64,000 nucleotides of DNA from Macrophomina tecta (lineage: Eukaryota > Ascomycota > Dothideomycetes > Botryosphaeriales > Botryosphaeriaceae): contig JAKSGN010000007.1 of NCBI GenBank assembly GCA_024180945.1, positions 1,302,001 to 1,366,000 on the forward strand, given 5' to 3'. The position numbers and the translations under genes are program-made. Below, piece by piece: positions 11,711-22,276 of this stretch (positions are counted from its first letter, which is position 1; each line of letters begins with the position of its first letter). The notes beneath the pieces were generated by a model. That model searched no databases and had not been told where the DNA came from. It worked only from the letters and a program-made list of their open reading frames with translations.

Positions 11711-14092
11711 ATGTTTCGAGCGCAGGCCAACCAATTCGACGACGTGGTCGGTGAGTTCGTCGCGACCATTCCCGGCCGCCGCGCCGACGGAGGGGCGCGC
11801 ACGCCTCTCTCGCCGTGCCCGCCCATCGCCGGATCGATGTCCTTTGCTAACTGCGACTGCTGCTCCGTACAGTCAAAGCTACCGACGAGAACCTCACGAG
11901 CGAGAACTGGGAATACATACTCGTACGCTCCCGCGACCCCGCGCCGCGCTCACATTCACGCGTGACCGGATGCTAAGACCGCCCACAGGATGTTTGCGAC
12001 AAAGTTGGCGCGACAGAGAGCGGGTGCGTATCTGCCTTCGCTGCTTGTTGTACGTGATATTGGCTGACCGTGCTTGCGCTTTCTTCAGAGCAAAGGATGT
12101 CGTTGCTGCCTTAATCAAGCGCCTGGCACACCGCAACGCCAATGTCCAGCTATACACCCTCGAGGTTTGTCGCCCCTCCGCGCCTACTACGTCCCCAACC
12201 ACCGCACGTGTCGATATGCTAATGCCGATATTTGTGCACTGTAGTTAGCAAACGCCCTGTCGCAGAACTGCGGCCTTAAGATACACAAGGAGCTGGCGTC
12301 GCGAAGCTTCACCGACGCCCTGCTACGTCTGGCGAATGACAGGAACACGCACCAGCAGGTCAAGGCCAAGATCCTTGAGCGCATGGGTGAATGGACCGAG
12401 ATGTTTTCCAAGGACCCAGATCTAGGTATCATGGAGCAGGCCTACATGAGGCTCAAGACACAGAGTACGTGGCATCGTCCCTGATTTGTTGGGCGACTTC
12501 CTGATTCGATTTCTTGCAGACCCTAACCTTCGCCCTCCGTCGAAGCCGCAAAAGACCCAGATCACAGAGTCAGACCGCGCAAAGGAAGAGGAGGAGTTGC
12601 AGATGGCACTGGCTCTGTCCATCAAAGAGAACGGCACCCAACCATCTGCTGCCAAGTCCAACCAACCCCAAGCAAATTCGGCGCAAGCCGCTCCGCAACA
12701 GCAAGAACAGCAACACCAGGCGATTGCTTCTGGAACTACCGCAGCCACTGTATCCCGTGTCCGTGCTCTCTACGACTTCACTCCTTCCGAGCCCGGCGAA
12801 TTGGCGTTCCGCAAAGGTGATATCATCGCGGTGCTTGAGTCAGTGTACAAGGATTGGTGGAAGGGTTCTTTGCGTGGACAGACCGGAATTTTCCCTCTCA
12901 ACTATGTGGAGAAGCTGCAGGATCCGACCAAGGAGGAGCTCGAAAGGGAAGCTCAGATGGAGGCCGAGGTCTTTGCAGAGATCAAGAATGTGGAGAAGCT
13001 GCTGGCTCTGCTGAGCACGAGTTCAAGCGCGGATGCGAGGGAAAATGAGGAGATTACTTCGCTGTACCACAAGACGGTTGCGATACGGCCAAAGCTGATC
13101 GAACTCATTGGGAAGTATTCTCAGAAGAAGGGCGAGTATACCTGTTTTGTTGACGTGGGGTGCCACAAGCTGACCGGCGTACAGATGACTTCACTCAGTT
13201 GAACGAGAAGTTCATCAAGGCTCGCCGTGATTACGAAGCCCTCCTCGAGGCTTCCATGTCACAAGCTGCACAACCTGCATATGGCCGCCAGCCTTATGGC
13301 TACGGTGCAGCTGCCCCTCCGCAGCAAAGTGCTCCATACGGTGGCTATCCTCCGCAGGGTCCTCCGCAAGGACCTCCTCAAGGACCTCCGCAGGACAGGT
13401 ATTACTCGCCAGGCCCGGGGGCAGACCAAGGTTATGGCTACCCGCCGCAGAATGGTGCTCAGCCCTTCATGATGGTTCCTCCAGGACAAGCTCCCCCACC
13501 CGCACAGATCACTAGCCCGAAGCCCGCGAACGGTGATCCGTCCTATGTACCGCAGCGCGTCCCGGTCGGTGGACGACCCCAATCGATGGCTTTCCCGCAA
13601 GAAATGGCAGCCAACAGTCCCATCGAGACTCGACATCCGCCCCAGCAGGGCTACGAGCCATATCCCCCGCAACCTACCCATGCCCCTCCCCAGGTCCCAG
13701 CAAACCAGCCTCCAGGTGCCTACCCGCCACAACAGCAGGCTAATCCTCAGGCTCCATACGACTCTCCTTCCTCAGCATACCCCTCTCAGCCAGCACCGGG
13801 ACCGTCGGACCCGTATGCTCAGCAGCCGCCGCAGCATCAGCACCAGCAGTCATTGCCGGGGGCGTACCCAAATGCAAGCAGCTCGCCGCCGCCCGGTCAG
13901 AGTCCGTACGTGGCCTTCAACCAGAGTACAACAGCGTTGCCTCCGGCGGGTGGTTCGGCAGCCCCCAGTGCACCAGGCGGGGGCTATCAGGCGTACAACC
14001 CCAACGCTAGTGGACCGGCACAGAGATGGGGACAGCAGCCGGCAGCAGCAGCTGGTGGCGCCAGAGATGATGCAGACGGTTTCTATCGTTAA
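11711..14092 (+). CDS. HSE1: ESCRT-0 subunit Hse1 (VHS-UIM-SH3 protein)
   Basis: Seven exons: 11711-11750, 11873-11922, 11989-12023, 12089-12164, 12245-12464, 12520-13131 and 13185-14092; 646 aa. With Vps27 it forms ESCRT-0, which gathers ubiquitylated cargo on endosomes for the multivesicular-body pathway. The VHS domain (about 1-145) is split over the first five exons and reads cleanly across the joins (ENLTSENWEYIL, KVGATESGAKDVVAALIKRL, AHRNANVQLYTLELANALSQ). Then come a ubiquitin-interacting motif (EEEELQMALALSIKE), an SH3 domain (VRALYDFTPSEPGELAFRKG to GIFPLNYVEKL), a GAT-like helical region, and a Pro/Gln/Tyr-rich tail with PPQGPP repeats. The sixth intron begins with GC, not GT: only a donor GCGAGT at 13132 restores the conserved KKDDFTQLNEKF join. 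Family identity is certain; exon boundaries are well supported by frame and conservation. Confidence 0.95.
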
Positions 14093-14658
14093 ACGGGGCT
14101 CTGGGATCGGCACATCGAAGGTCTGTAAGATAGTGGCAATTTAAATCGAAGGACAAACAAGTAAAAAACAGCAACAACAGCAGCAGCAACAACAATAAGA
14201 GGAAGAGGAGGAAGAGGAAGACGACGAAGCTAGGGCAATAAAGGAAGCGGGGAGAAAAGGCTCTGGATGGTAAAATGTGTAGCCAGGCTGGAGGTGATTG
14301 CTGCTCAATAATCTTCCCTTATTTCTCCTCAATTCTCTTTCACAAATTGGGTTGGCACGTGATGGTGGAGTTGGGAAAGGGGAATATCATCAATGAACGG
14401 AGTTTCTTTTTCGTTTTCTTTATATTTCAACTTTTGCATTCGCATGATTGGAGTAGCCTCGCCCGTTGACACGGCCTTAACTGTTTGGTATGTAACATCC
14501 CCTTTTTTTCGTTGTTGACCCTTCGTCTTGGGTAAGAGGTTGCAGGGACACGGCGTCGAGTTGGGGGGACGGGAGAAATTGTACATGTATCGCTAGTATG
14601 TGGACTAGTGTTTGCGAGCACGATAGGCTTTCGTTACACACACACTCACACACACACA

Positions 14659-14703
<45 letters not shown>

Positions 14704-14988
14704 GATTTGTCCCAACTTGCTGGGTAGTAACGATCGACTGGTCATGCTTTGACTGATCGATCGCATTTTAAATATACGATATCTTCCTGAATGCACTCGT
14801 CGGCCTCACTACCACATTCGAGGCAGTAGAGGGAGGCCTCACCTGACGGGGAATGCTGTTTTCTTATGCTTTCTGTCTAAGCAATTATCAAACACGGAAA
14901 ATGCCAAACAACGCGCCGCTCTCCATGACTATCTGCAAAAACCCTTGTTCTTTTTCTTCTTTTTGCCGACACTTCCCCTTCTCATTTA
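14093..14988. other. Convergent intergenic region with low-complexity tracts
   Basis: This lies between the 3' ends of HSE1 and the minus-strand E1-alpha gene. It holds a CAR/GAR-rich stretch at about 14168-14225 in the presumed HSE1 3' UTR and a (CA)n(CT)n microsatellite. No gene is visible. Confidence 0.6.
14636..14702. repeat. Compound (CA)n-(CT)n microsatellite
   Basis: A run of CA dinucleotides (slightly imperfect) passes directly into about 20 uninterrupted CT units ending near 14701. It sits in the convergent 3' region between HSE1 and the E1-alpha gene and has no coding role. It is a likely length-polymorphic locus. Confidence 0.95.
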
Positions 14989-16446
14989 CTATTTCTTCCT
15001 GTCCAACCCGTCCACCCCACCTTCAAAGTCACTCACATCGTACTCACTCTCATACTCCTTCAGCACCCTCTTCATCTCCCCGATCTGGGCCTCGGCCTCC
15101 TCCGTCACCTCCTCGTACACGCCCTCCCACAGATTCCTCAGCGCGGGCCTCTTCTCCTTCTCCGCGCGGGCAAAAGCGGCCAAGATTTCCTTGCGAATCC
15201 TGCTGCGCTCGGCCTTCTCGCGCTCCTCGTCCCACAGCCCTTTGCCCTCCATCCACTTGCGCAGGCGGGTGATGGGGTTGTCGCGGCGCTTCCAGTCCTC
15301 GACCTCGACGCGGGCGCGGTAGGCGAAGCTGTCGTCGCTGGTGCTGTGATGCGAGACGCGGTAGCTCATGGCCTCGATGAGGACGGGCCTGCCGCCGTGC
15401 TCGAGGGCGCGCGCGCGGGCCTCGCGGGTCGCCTCGTAGACGGCGAGGATGTCGTTGCCGTCAACGCGGATGGTGTCGATGCCGTAGCCCAGCCCCCGGC
15501 TGGCGATGCCGTCGCCGCGGTACTGCTCGAGGGTGGGGGTCGAGATGGCGTAGCCGTTGTTGCGGCAGATGAAGACGACCGGGCACGAGCGCGTGGCGGC
15601 GATGTTGAGCGCGGCGTGGAAGTCGCCCTCGCTGGCGGCGCCTTCGCCGAAGTAGCAGGCCACGACGCGCGGGTCTTCGTTGGGGTTCTGGAGGGCCTGC
15701 ATCTTGAGGGCGTAGGCGGCGCCGGCGGCGTGGGGGATCTGCGTGGCGAGGGGCGAGGAGATGGTGTGGATGTGCAGCCGGGAGGAGCCGTAGTGGACGG
15801 GCATGTTGCGGCCCAGGCCTGGGTCGTGCCGGTTCGCGAAGAGCTGGTTCATGAAGTCGTCGAGCGTGAAGCCGCGCTGGGCGAAGACGCCCGTCTCGCG
15901 GTACTGCGCGAAGATGACGTCGGAGGGGTGCAGGGCGGCCGCAGAGCCGACGGCGATGCCTTCTTCGCCGGCGGACACCATGTAGAAGGAGAGGCGGCCT
16001 TGTCGCTGGGCATCGAACATGACCAGGTCCATGATGCTGACGGTGAGCATGTTCTTGTACCACTGGAGGAGCTGGTCGTCGCTTATGGCGGGAAGTGAGC
16101 GGTCCTTGTCGACGACGGCGCCGTCTTGGTCGAGGATGCGGTACGTGGGCATGGCGGGCTTGTCGGCGGGCTGGTCGAAGGCGAGAGTGGTGGTGAACTT
16201 GCTGTTGACGGCGCCAGGAAAGTGCACGCTGGGGGATTCATCAGCCTGTGTGCCGTTGAGCAGTCAGGGAAGGCCAATTGCTCACCGATCAGAGCCAGGG
16301 CGCTGGGAGACGGAGCTCCATCGCGCGGATGCAGCCGCCGGGTTTCTCTGGCGCGGCCATTGTTGAGGCGCTGGTACAGACCTGATTCGCGAGGATCTAG
16401 GGCATTTTGAGGGCAAGGCCCGGGGGGAGAGGAGGCGGAGAGACAT
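14989..16446 (-). CDS. Branched-chain 2-oxo acid dehydrogenase E1 subunit alpha, mitochondrial
   Basis: Two exons on the minus strand, 16446-16286 and 16228-14989, give 466 aa. E1-alpha (2-oxoisovalerate dehydrogenase) binds thiamine diphosphate and decarboxylates the keto acids of valine, leucine and isoleucine in the mitochondrial matrix. The first exon encodes an Arg/Ser-rich, acid-free leader (MSLRLLSPRALPSKCPRSSR), a good presequence. Exon 2 carries the E1 fold: QGRLSFYMVSAGEEG, the RETGVFAQRGF block, and the ThDP motif from GEGAASEGDF to NNGYAIST. The phosphorylation-loop segment YRVSHHSTSDDS is also clear. The 57-nt intron must use the acceptor CCCCCAG: an earlier AG (ACACAG) would shift frame. 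An ATG 16 nt upstream of the chosen start, in another frame, opens a 21-codon overlapping uORF. The gene is divergent from COQ5. Confidence 0.93.
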
Positions 16447-16668
16447 GCTGGCGACGAGACATGGTAAACAGCGGGGAGCAAGGAGGGAAGTGCGGAGGAC
16501 ATTGCGGAGGTGCGGAGAAGGCGCGGCTACCGTCGGCCCTTTGTGCTGCTGCTGTGGTGCACATCAACTCAGCCCTATGCACGGGCCGCACCCGTCGCGT
16601 CGCCGCAGGCATGAGAAAGTCATTCCGCACCTCTTCCCGCCCTATCACCAGCCGCCCAGTCCGCCACG
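16447..16668. promoter_or_regulatory. Divergent promoter of two mitochondrial genes
   Basis: Only 222 bp separate the start codon of the E1-alpha gene (minus) from that of COQ5 (plus). Both 5' UTRs and both promoters must fit here, so the two mitochondrial genes may share control elements. I could not identify a specific factor site with confidence. Confidence 0.6.
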
Positions 16669-17688
16669 ATGCATCTCCCCGCCCCCATCTTCCGCCGCCA
16701 GTTGCTGCGCGAGCTCCGCGCGAGGCCTGTTCGCGAGCCCTACCGTTGCTTTTCTTGCGCTGCTCGTCTTGCCCAGCAGCCGCCGCAGTCGCCGCCCGGT
16801 GCCCAGCATGAAAGGACTACCCACTTTGGCTTCGAGACCATCGCTGAGTCGCTGAAGGAGGCCAAGGGTATGCAATTGAGCACCAATTGACCCCGCAGCC
16901 ACACAGCTGACAATGTCCACCTAGTCCGCGGCGTCTTCTCCTCCGTCGCGAGCTCGTACGACACCATGAACGACCTGATGTCCCTCGGCATCCACCGCCT
17001 CTGGAAAGACCACTTCGTCCGCAACCTCAACCCCGGCACCAACCCGCTCACCGCCGCCCGCGACCAGTCGCAGCCGCAGGGCTGGAGGATCCTCGACATC
17101 GCCGGCGGCACCGGCGACATCGCCTTCCGCATGCTCGACCACGCCAGCAACATCAACCACGACCCCCACACGCGCGTCACCGTCGCGGACATCAATCCGG
17201 ACATGCTGGCCGAGGGCCAGAAGCGCTCGCTCGAGACTCCCTACGCCGCCGCCGGCCGTCTCGACTTCGTCGAGGCCAACGCGGAGCACCTCGATATGAT
17301 CCCAGACAACTCGGTCGACCTGTACACCGTCGCTTTTGGTATTCGCAACTTCACCGATAAGGATCGTGCGCTGCGTGAGGCGTTCCGCGTCTTGCGTCCG
17401 GGTGGTGTGTTTGCGTGCTTGGAGTTCAGCAAGGTGCATAATTCCGTGTTCAACCAGGTCTACAAGCAGTGGAGCTTCGGTGCTATTCCGTTGATCGGGC
17501 AGTTGGTGGCGGGTGATAGAGACAGCTATCAATATCTCGTGGAGAGCATTGAGCGCTTCCCGAGTCAGGAGGAGTTCAGGGATATGATCAAGGCGGCTGG
17601 ATTCGTAGTGCCGGGCAAGGGCTGGGAGGACCTGACGAATGGTATTGCGGCGATACACAAGGGTGTGAAGCCAGTTCCCTCTTCCTGA
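16669..17688 (+). CDS. COQ5: 2-methoxy-6-polyprenyl-1,4-benzoquinol methylase, mitochondrial (ubiquinone synthesis)
   Basis: Two exons, 16669-16867 and 16925-17688, with a 57-nt intron; 320 aa. Coq5 is the C-methyltransferase of ubiquinone synthesis in the mitochondrial matrix and part of the CoQ synthome. An Arg-rich presequence (MHLPAPIFRRQLLRELRARP) precedes the UbiE/COQ5 domain: TTHFGFETIAESLKEAK, then VRGVFSSVASSYDTMNDLMS across the intron. The SAM-binding motif ILDIAGGTGDIAFRM, the DINPDMLAEG segment, and the two UbiE signatures (the AFGIRNFTD block and RVLRPGG) follow. The C-terminal block PLIGQLVAGDRDSYQYLVES is typical. Length fits the family (about 300-340 aa). Confidence 0.95.
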
Positions 17689-18586
17689 TTTCTGAATGTG
17701 TGTAGAACGCTGTATTTTATGGGATTTGCAACTGGGCTGGGTGACTGGCGTAGTATATGCTAAAATGTAAGGCGAACGCCTGCAGGAAACCCTGGCATTC
17801 TACTTGGGTCGCATAACAACTCTCTGACACCTTTCGCGTCCAGATAAACACATGCAACCCTTCCGATTAGCTATACGGCGTGCCTCTTGGAAACGGTGAT
17901 AGCTCGGTCTTGTCCTTTCCGTCCAAGAGATGTCTGGACGACATTGCTTCCCTAACACCTGATTGGACCATTCGTTCCAAAACTCTTTTCCCCAAAATGC
18001 TGTTACATAGATAGCGGTCCTCAGGCATGAGCCGGACGTTGCTCCGTCCAAAGTTCGTGAGCTACGCCTGGACCAAGTGCCAGCGTGTGGGTGTCGCCTT
18101 GACCCAGGCTCAAAAGAGGCGGCTGCACTCGAGCTCATGCAGCCTAGACGGTTTTCAGATATCGCTTCTTACTTTTTAAATTGTTCCCTGATTGGAGAGA
18201 ATGCCCCGATCACGCGCGGTCTTTTTTTTTGCGTTGGAGACGGGATGTAGCCGCCGTCTGTTGCGGCACAGCAGCACGGCGGCTCGCCTGCTGTTCCCGA
18301 GCTCCCGCCCATGCTGCTGCTACGCCGCTTTACGCCATCACACTTCTCGCGCGCGGCTACCTGAAACCCAATATGCCTATCGAGGCTGTGATCTTCACAG
18401 AATATTGCTGAGGATATCATGGACTAAAAACAGATACCTCTCCTCGCGCCCTTGGCCCCTTCGTTCTCTTTTGTACAAATATCCCTCGTCTCCCTCAGAT
18501 TTCTGACTCCATTGAAAATTCGTTTCTTCTACTTCTTCTTGAAAGTATCAGTCTGTTAACGCTTGTCTCTTTCAAATATACTCGAA
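17689..18586. other. Intergenic region between COQ5 and the PNP_UDP gene
   Basis: About 0.9 kb without a supported gene. The part close to 18586 is pyrimidine-rich, as is common in fungal promoters and 5' leaders. Confidence 0.5.
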
Positions 18587-19669
18587 ATGCGTTTTCTGAG
18601 AAAAATCTGCTCGACGCCACATGCACCATCACCATCACCAGCCATGCCTGCCTTGAAAAGGCTTCAAAGCATGCGAGAGTACACCATCGGATGGATAGCT
18701 GCACTCCCCCATGAGCTATTGGCAGCTACAGCTATGCTCGACGAGAAACACGACTGGCCGAGAGACTACAGGAAGCACCCCAGAGACACGAACCAGTACT
18801 TTCTTGGGAGAATAGGCCAGCACAATGTGGTCATCACCGCTCTTCCCATGGGCGAATACGGTTGCGTTCCAGCTGCAACGACCGCGTGGGGGCTCATTGC
18901 CTCGTTCCCGCACATACGTGTCGGCCTGATGGTTGGTATCGGTGCAGGCGTGCCAAAGGTCAAGAACAATAAGGTCGTGGAGGGCTATGATATCCGGCTA
19001 GGGGATGTCGTCGTCAGCGAGCCGAACGCTACGAATTCCGGAGTTCTTCAGTATGACTTGGGCAAACGCAGGCCCGGGGGTCAGTTCGAGCGAGTCGGAT
19101 TCATGGACCTGCCGCCGGAGCCGCTGCTCATCGCTCTTCGCAATCTCAAGGCGAGATATCACAACCAACCACCCGATGTTCCGAAATTCTTGCAGGACAT
19201 GCTTCGGAAAAATCCCAGGCTGGCGATTCCGGACCCGGATACAGGCGATCCCGCTTTCGTCCATCAGGGTGTGCGAAATGACCGCCTCTTCGACACCTCA
19301 GCGTCTCATGTAGCCTCGAGCGACAACGAAGACAAATGCGCCAAGTGTGACCACTACAGGGAGATCTGCCGCAATCCCAGATCCTCGACTAACCCGGTTA
19401 TTCACTACGGGACCATTGCTTCCGGAAATTCCGTCGTCAAAGACGCTATATCGAGGAAAGAGATTCAAACGTCGTTATCCCAAGACTGTTTATGCCTCGA
19501 GATGGAGGCGGCCGGATTGATGAACTTCTTCCCCTGTCTCGTAATCAGGGGGATATGCGATTATGCGGATGCACATAAGAATGATCGGTGGCAGAATTAC
19601 GCGGCTGCAACAGCGGCTGCGTTCGCCAAGAGCTTGCTGTACGTCCTGGATGCGAGGGATTTTGGGTAA
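18587..19669 (+). CDS. Nucleoside phosphorylase-like (PNP_UDP) domain protein, NLR-effector type, without NACHT/NB-ARC
   Basis: An uninterrupted frame of 360 aa from the ATG at 18587; ATGs at 18644 and 18671 are equally plausible starts. From MREYTIGWIAALPHELLAAT onward it reads like the nucleoside-phosphorylase domain commonly found at the N-terminus of fungal NLR (STAND) proteins. Visible blocks are GRIGQHNVVITALPMGEYG, MVGIGAGVP, DIRLGDVVVSEP, VIHYGTIASGN, and the C-terminal CLEMEAAGLMNFFPCLVIRG with ICDYADAHKNDRWQNYAAAT. In NLRs this domain is followed by a nucleotide-binding domain and repeats; here nothing comparable follows. The TAA lies inside a perfect donor (GTAAGT at 19667). If an intron to 19728 is spliced, the protein ends DFGPLYR at 19744. 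So this is either a stand-alone domain protein or the stump of a decayed NLR. Confidence 0.85.
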   Translation: MRFLRKICSTPHAPSPSPAMPALKRLQSMREYTIGWIAALPHELLAATAMLDEKHDWPRDYRKHPRDTNQYFLGRIGQHNVVITALPMGEYGCVPAATTAWGLIASFPHIRVGLMVGIGAGVPKVKNNKVVEGYDIRLGDVVVSEPNATNSGVLQYDLGKRRPGGQFERVGFMDLPPEPLLIALRNLKARYHNQPPDVPKFLQDMLRKNPRLAIPDPDTGDPAFVHQGVRNDRLFDTSASHVASSDNEDKCAKCDHYREICRNPRSSTNPVIHYGTIASGNSVVKDAISRKEIQTSLSQDCLCLEMEAAGLMNFFPCLVIRGICDYADAHKNDRWQNYAAATAAAFAKSLLYVLDARDFG

Positions 19670-20489
19670 GTGTCTATTTTTGACTATCCTCTTGCCCGTC
19701 CGTGTTCTTGGCATTGACACTTGCATAGTCCCTTGTACCGCTAGAATGTATCTCCTATTACGCTCTTACGCTTATAGCGGTTTATCCTATTAGGCAGCAA
19801 ACTCGTCCAAGAGCCCTATGTTAGCATCCGAAGATTATAAATCGTTTGTCACCTTTTTCGGAATCTACCCAGAAGCGACATTGGCCTCGAGTGAAGGACC
19901 CGGCAGTCAGCGTAACCGTTGACTAAAGTGGTTCTTGCCTAGGGCAAGACAACGTTAACCTGTTAATTGAGTCTCACTTCAGTTGATATTTTCTTATTTC
20001 TCGTTAACAAATCGTGAATCGCTTAAAAGGGAATTGGGTGTGGGGAACTAAGAACAGATTCTTTACAATATCAAGGTTGGTGGCCGACCATGTTATAGAA
20101 CGCTTCAAGTTGATTTTGTGTACTTCAATCATACGGTACCGCTACAGCATCAGAATAGTTCGCCCAGCATCCTATCGACGAAGCTAGTTAAGCATGCTTT
20201 TTTCACACGTCAATTCATTATTCTATCTCTGCTAGACTTAGCGCAACCTTGGGTCTGTCGCTGGTCAATAGGATTGTTCTCAGAAATTCCATTTTTGTGG
20301 TCATGTGCAGTGTGCCTCACAGTCTGAATTCAGCTTTGTAATCACGTCACGATACCTATTTCGGACATGGCCGATCACATTCTCCGGATCTCAGCATTGA
20401 CACACATGGCAGCATATCGAGTATCATGAGTGAAAGATTTGCTCAAAATTTTCTTCCACCCATTGCCCAGCACTCGGCCAGAGTGATTT
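19670..20489. other. AT-richer intergenic region
   Basis: No recognisable gene. Base composition is visibly richer in A/T than the flanking housekeeping genes, and open frames are short. It could hold a decayed 3' part of the PNP_UDP gene, but I found no NACHT, ankyrin, WD or TPR motif to prove that. Confidence 0.45.
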
Positions 20490-20841
20490 TTATCCCATTT
20501 TTTTCCGCTTTGGAAACCCCAGGAGCCTCAGAATTTTAGCAGTTCTACCTAATATCAGCACCTTACACCCTTGCTGAAAGCCAAGTGGTCCTACCGAACA
20601 GCAAGGGCACACCTTCTACAAAGAGTTAGTAGAGCTGGTATTGGTTCATTGGGCGGTAATCACCTACACAAGCTGGAGAAGGAATACAGAACGAAAGTCC
20701 GCACGCGATGCAGGCTGCAATATCTTCTCGCCGCACAATATTCATCTCAGTGTAGTCCTTCACTCCCGCGATTTCCGGTGTGAGAAGCGCCGAGCCAGCC
20801 GCGGAGACGGCGAAAGTAAAGAGGAGCCAGAAATTCTGCAT
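20490..20841 (-). CDS. Candidate small cysteine-rich secreted protein
   Basis: The minus-strand ATG at 20841 opens MQNFWLLFTFAVSAAGSALL, a convincing signal peptide. The mature part contains CIACGLSFCIPSPAC. Unspliced, the frame stops at 20626 (71 aa). A textbook 52-nt intron, 20667-20616, has donor GTAGGT, a TACTAAC branch sequence and acceptor TTTGTAG. Removing it continues in phase 0 with KVCPCCSVGPLGFQQGC and stops at 20490, giving 99 aa with nine cysteines. The gene is alone in an AT-richer region beside the PNP_UDP gene, a setting typical of effector-like genes. I do not recognise the family. Signal peptide and cysteine density are seen; secretion and effector function are inferred. Confidence 0.45.
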
Positions 20842-22276
20842 TTTCAGCGCGAATAGACAAGAGCGACAAAGTTCAATGCGCGAGGGTTTGTGCTCAAGGA
20901 CCTTGGAACTGAACGGCATTCAGACGACCTCGAAACCTTTTCTACCCTCACCAAGGACCCCTCTCAGATATACCCGGTGAAGTCTAGTCCCGCCCACCTC
21001 GTCTGTTTGGGAAGCTTGCGCGGGCGGAGCGCATTCCCGGATAACAGCATCCAATGCAAACTTACGAATCATTGCGGGATGCTTGTCGCGGATGTAGTAA
21101 TTTCTTCCATAAGGAGGTGCTTTTCTCCGGAGTATGTTTGGTAGAGGTTGCATCTTTGGGTGCGTATTCAGTGGGGCAGGACTTCGGACAGCGTTCCGCA
21201 CCGATACGATCATCTTGAAATCCCGTAGGCAATCTTGCTTTGCTCGTCCGTATCGACTTACCGTATTGGCTTTTTCTGAAGCCATGGCCAATTATTCTCG
21301 AAAGTTTGAGGTTTTAGCACATCAGAGCATGAGTCATCTCGCGCTCAGTGGTGGCGGGAAAAACCTACTATGGCTCTAGATACACGGTAAACCTACCCGA
21401 TTTACTTATTTACTTTATTTAGTGAATTTTAGTCTCCCCGCGGCTATCGGGCTCTCATTCTGGTAACGAAAAGCCTCGGTCAATACCCACAGCAGGTTCC
21501 ACGGAGATTCTGGAAACATCGAAGACTTATACTATCCAAAGAACCGTGTAAATCAAAGCAGGTCGCTTGCCTTACTAACTTGCGTTATCCTACCACTGCT
21601 CGGACTCAACCTCCCAGGCTTTCCCACGATGATCGTCTCAAGACTTCGGTCAGGCCTGGAAGTCTCCTTCGTTGCCTCTCTCTCGTTAGCCCCGTGGGCA
21701 ATTTCTGGAACCACCGGGTATTCAGAAGAACCAAGTGGTGCAGTGTATACCCACAACTAACCACTCCATCCACGCTCGAGCTCCGCTCAGAAGAGCTCGA
21801 TACGACAATAGGCTCGCCGCACTCCGTGACTTTTTTAGACCGTCTAACGAGATAGAGGTGCTAGCTTCGGCCTTTGCATTTTTCTCAGCGTACTAAAATT
21901 TTGCATACTTCCCACCAATACTCAAGAGTTAATCCAAAAAGCCACGGAAGACTGTGACTCCGGACCTTCCAGCCACGGGATGTGTGCCTGAAAAGATGGT
22001 ATGTGGATCAAGCCTCCCAACTCTAACCGCAGCGGAATTCTGATTGTGGTCAGATCCAACAGGGCCCCCAGACCTCGTAAATTCGTCCCTGGGGTTGAGT
22101 TCCTCCGTAATTCACATGTGCTCGATCCGCGTTAATCAACTCAGCCAAATCACCCTCTCAACGCCCCAACTTAAAAGTCAAAGCGAAGAGGAAACAATTC
22201 GACTGACTATTCTAGACCGAGCGCTCTTGTCAGCTCTAACCCGATCTCCATCTGCTTACAGTTTCCTTCTCCATCA
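20842..22276. other. AT-richer intergenic region
   Basis: About 1.4 kb with scattered short frames. A 123-codon minus-strand frame at 21291-20920 has no recognised domain and I do not call it. The right end is the 3' flank of HBS1. Confidence 0.45.

Noticed and set aside
14636..14702. Possible CRISPR-like or functional repeat
   Set aside because: It is a plain dinucleotide microsatellite without spacers.
15346..16098. 250-codon plus-strand frame opposite the E1-alpha gene
   Set aside because: It is the shadow of a conserved ThDP-dependent dehydrogenase exon, and its Val/Gly/Asp/Ala repeats follow from codon complementarity.
16246..16285. Shorter intron for E1-alpha ending at the nearer ACACAG acceptor
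   Set aside because: It would put exon 2 in the wrong frame. The later CCCCCAG acceptor gives GSDRVHFPGAVNSK in frame.
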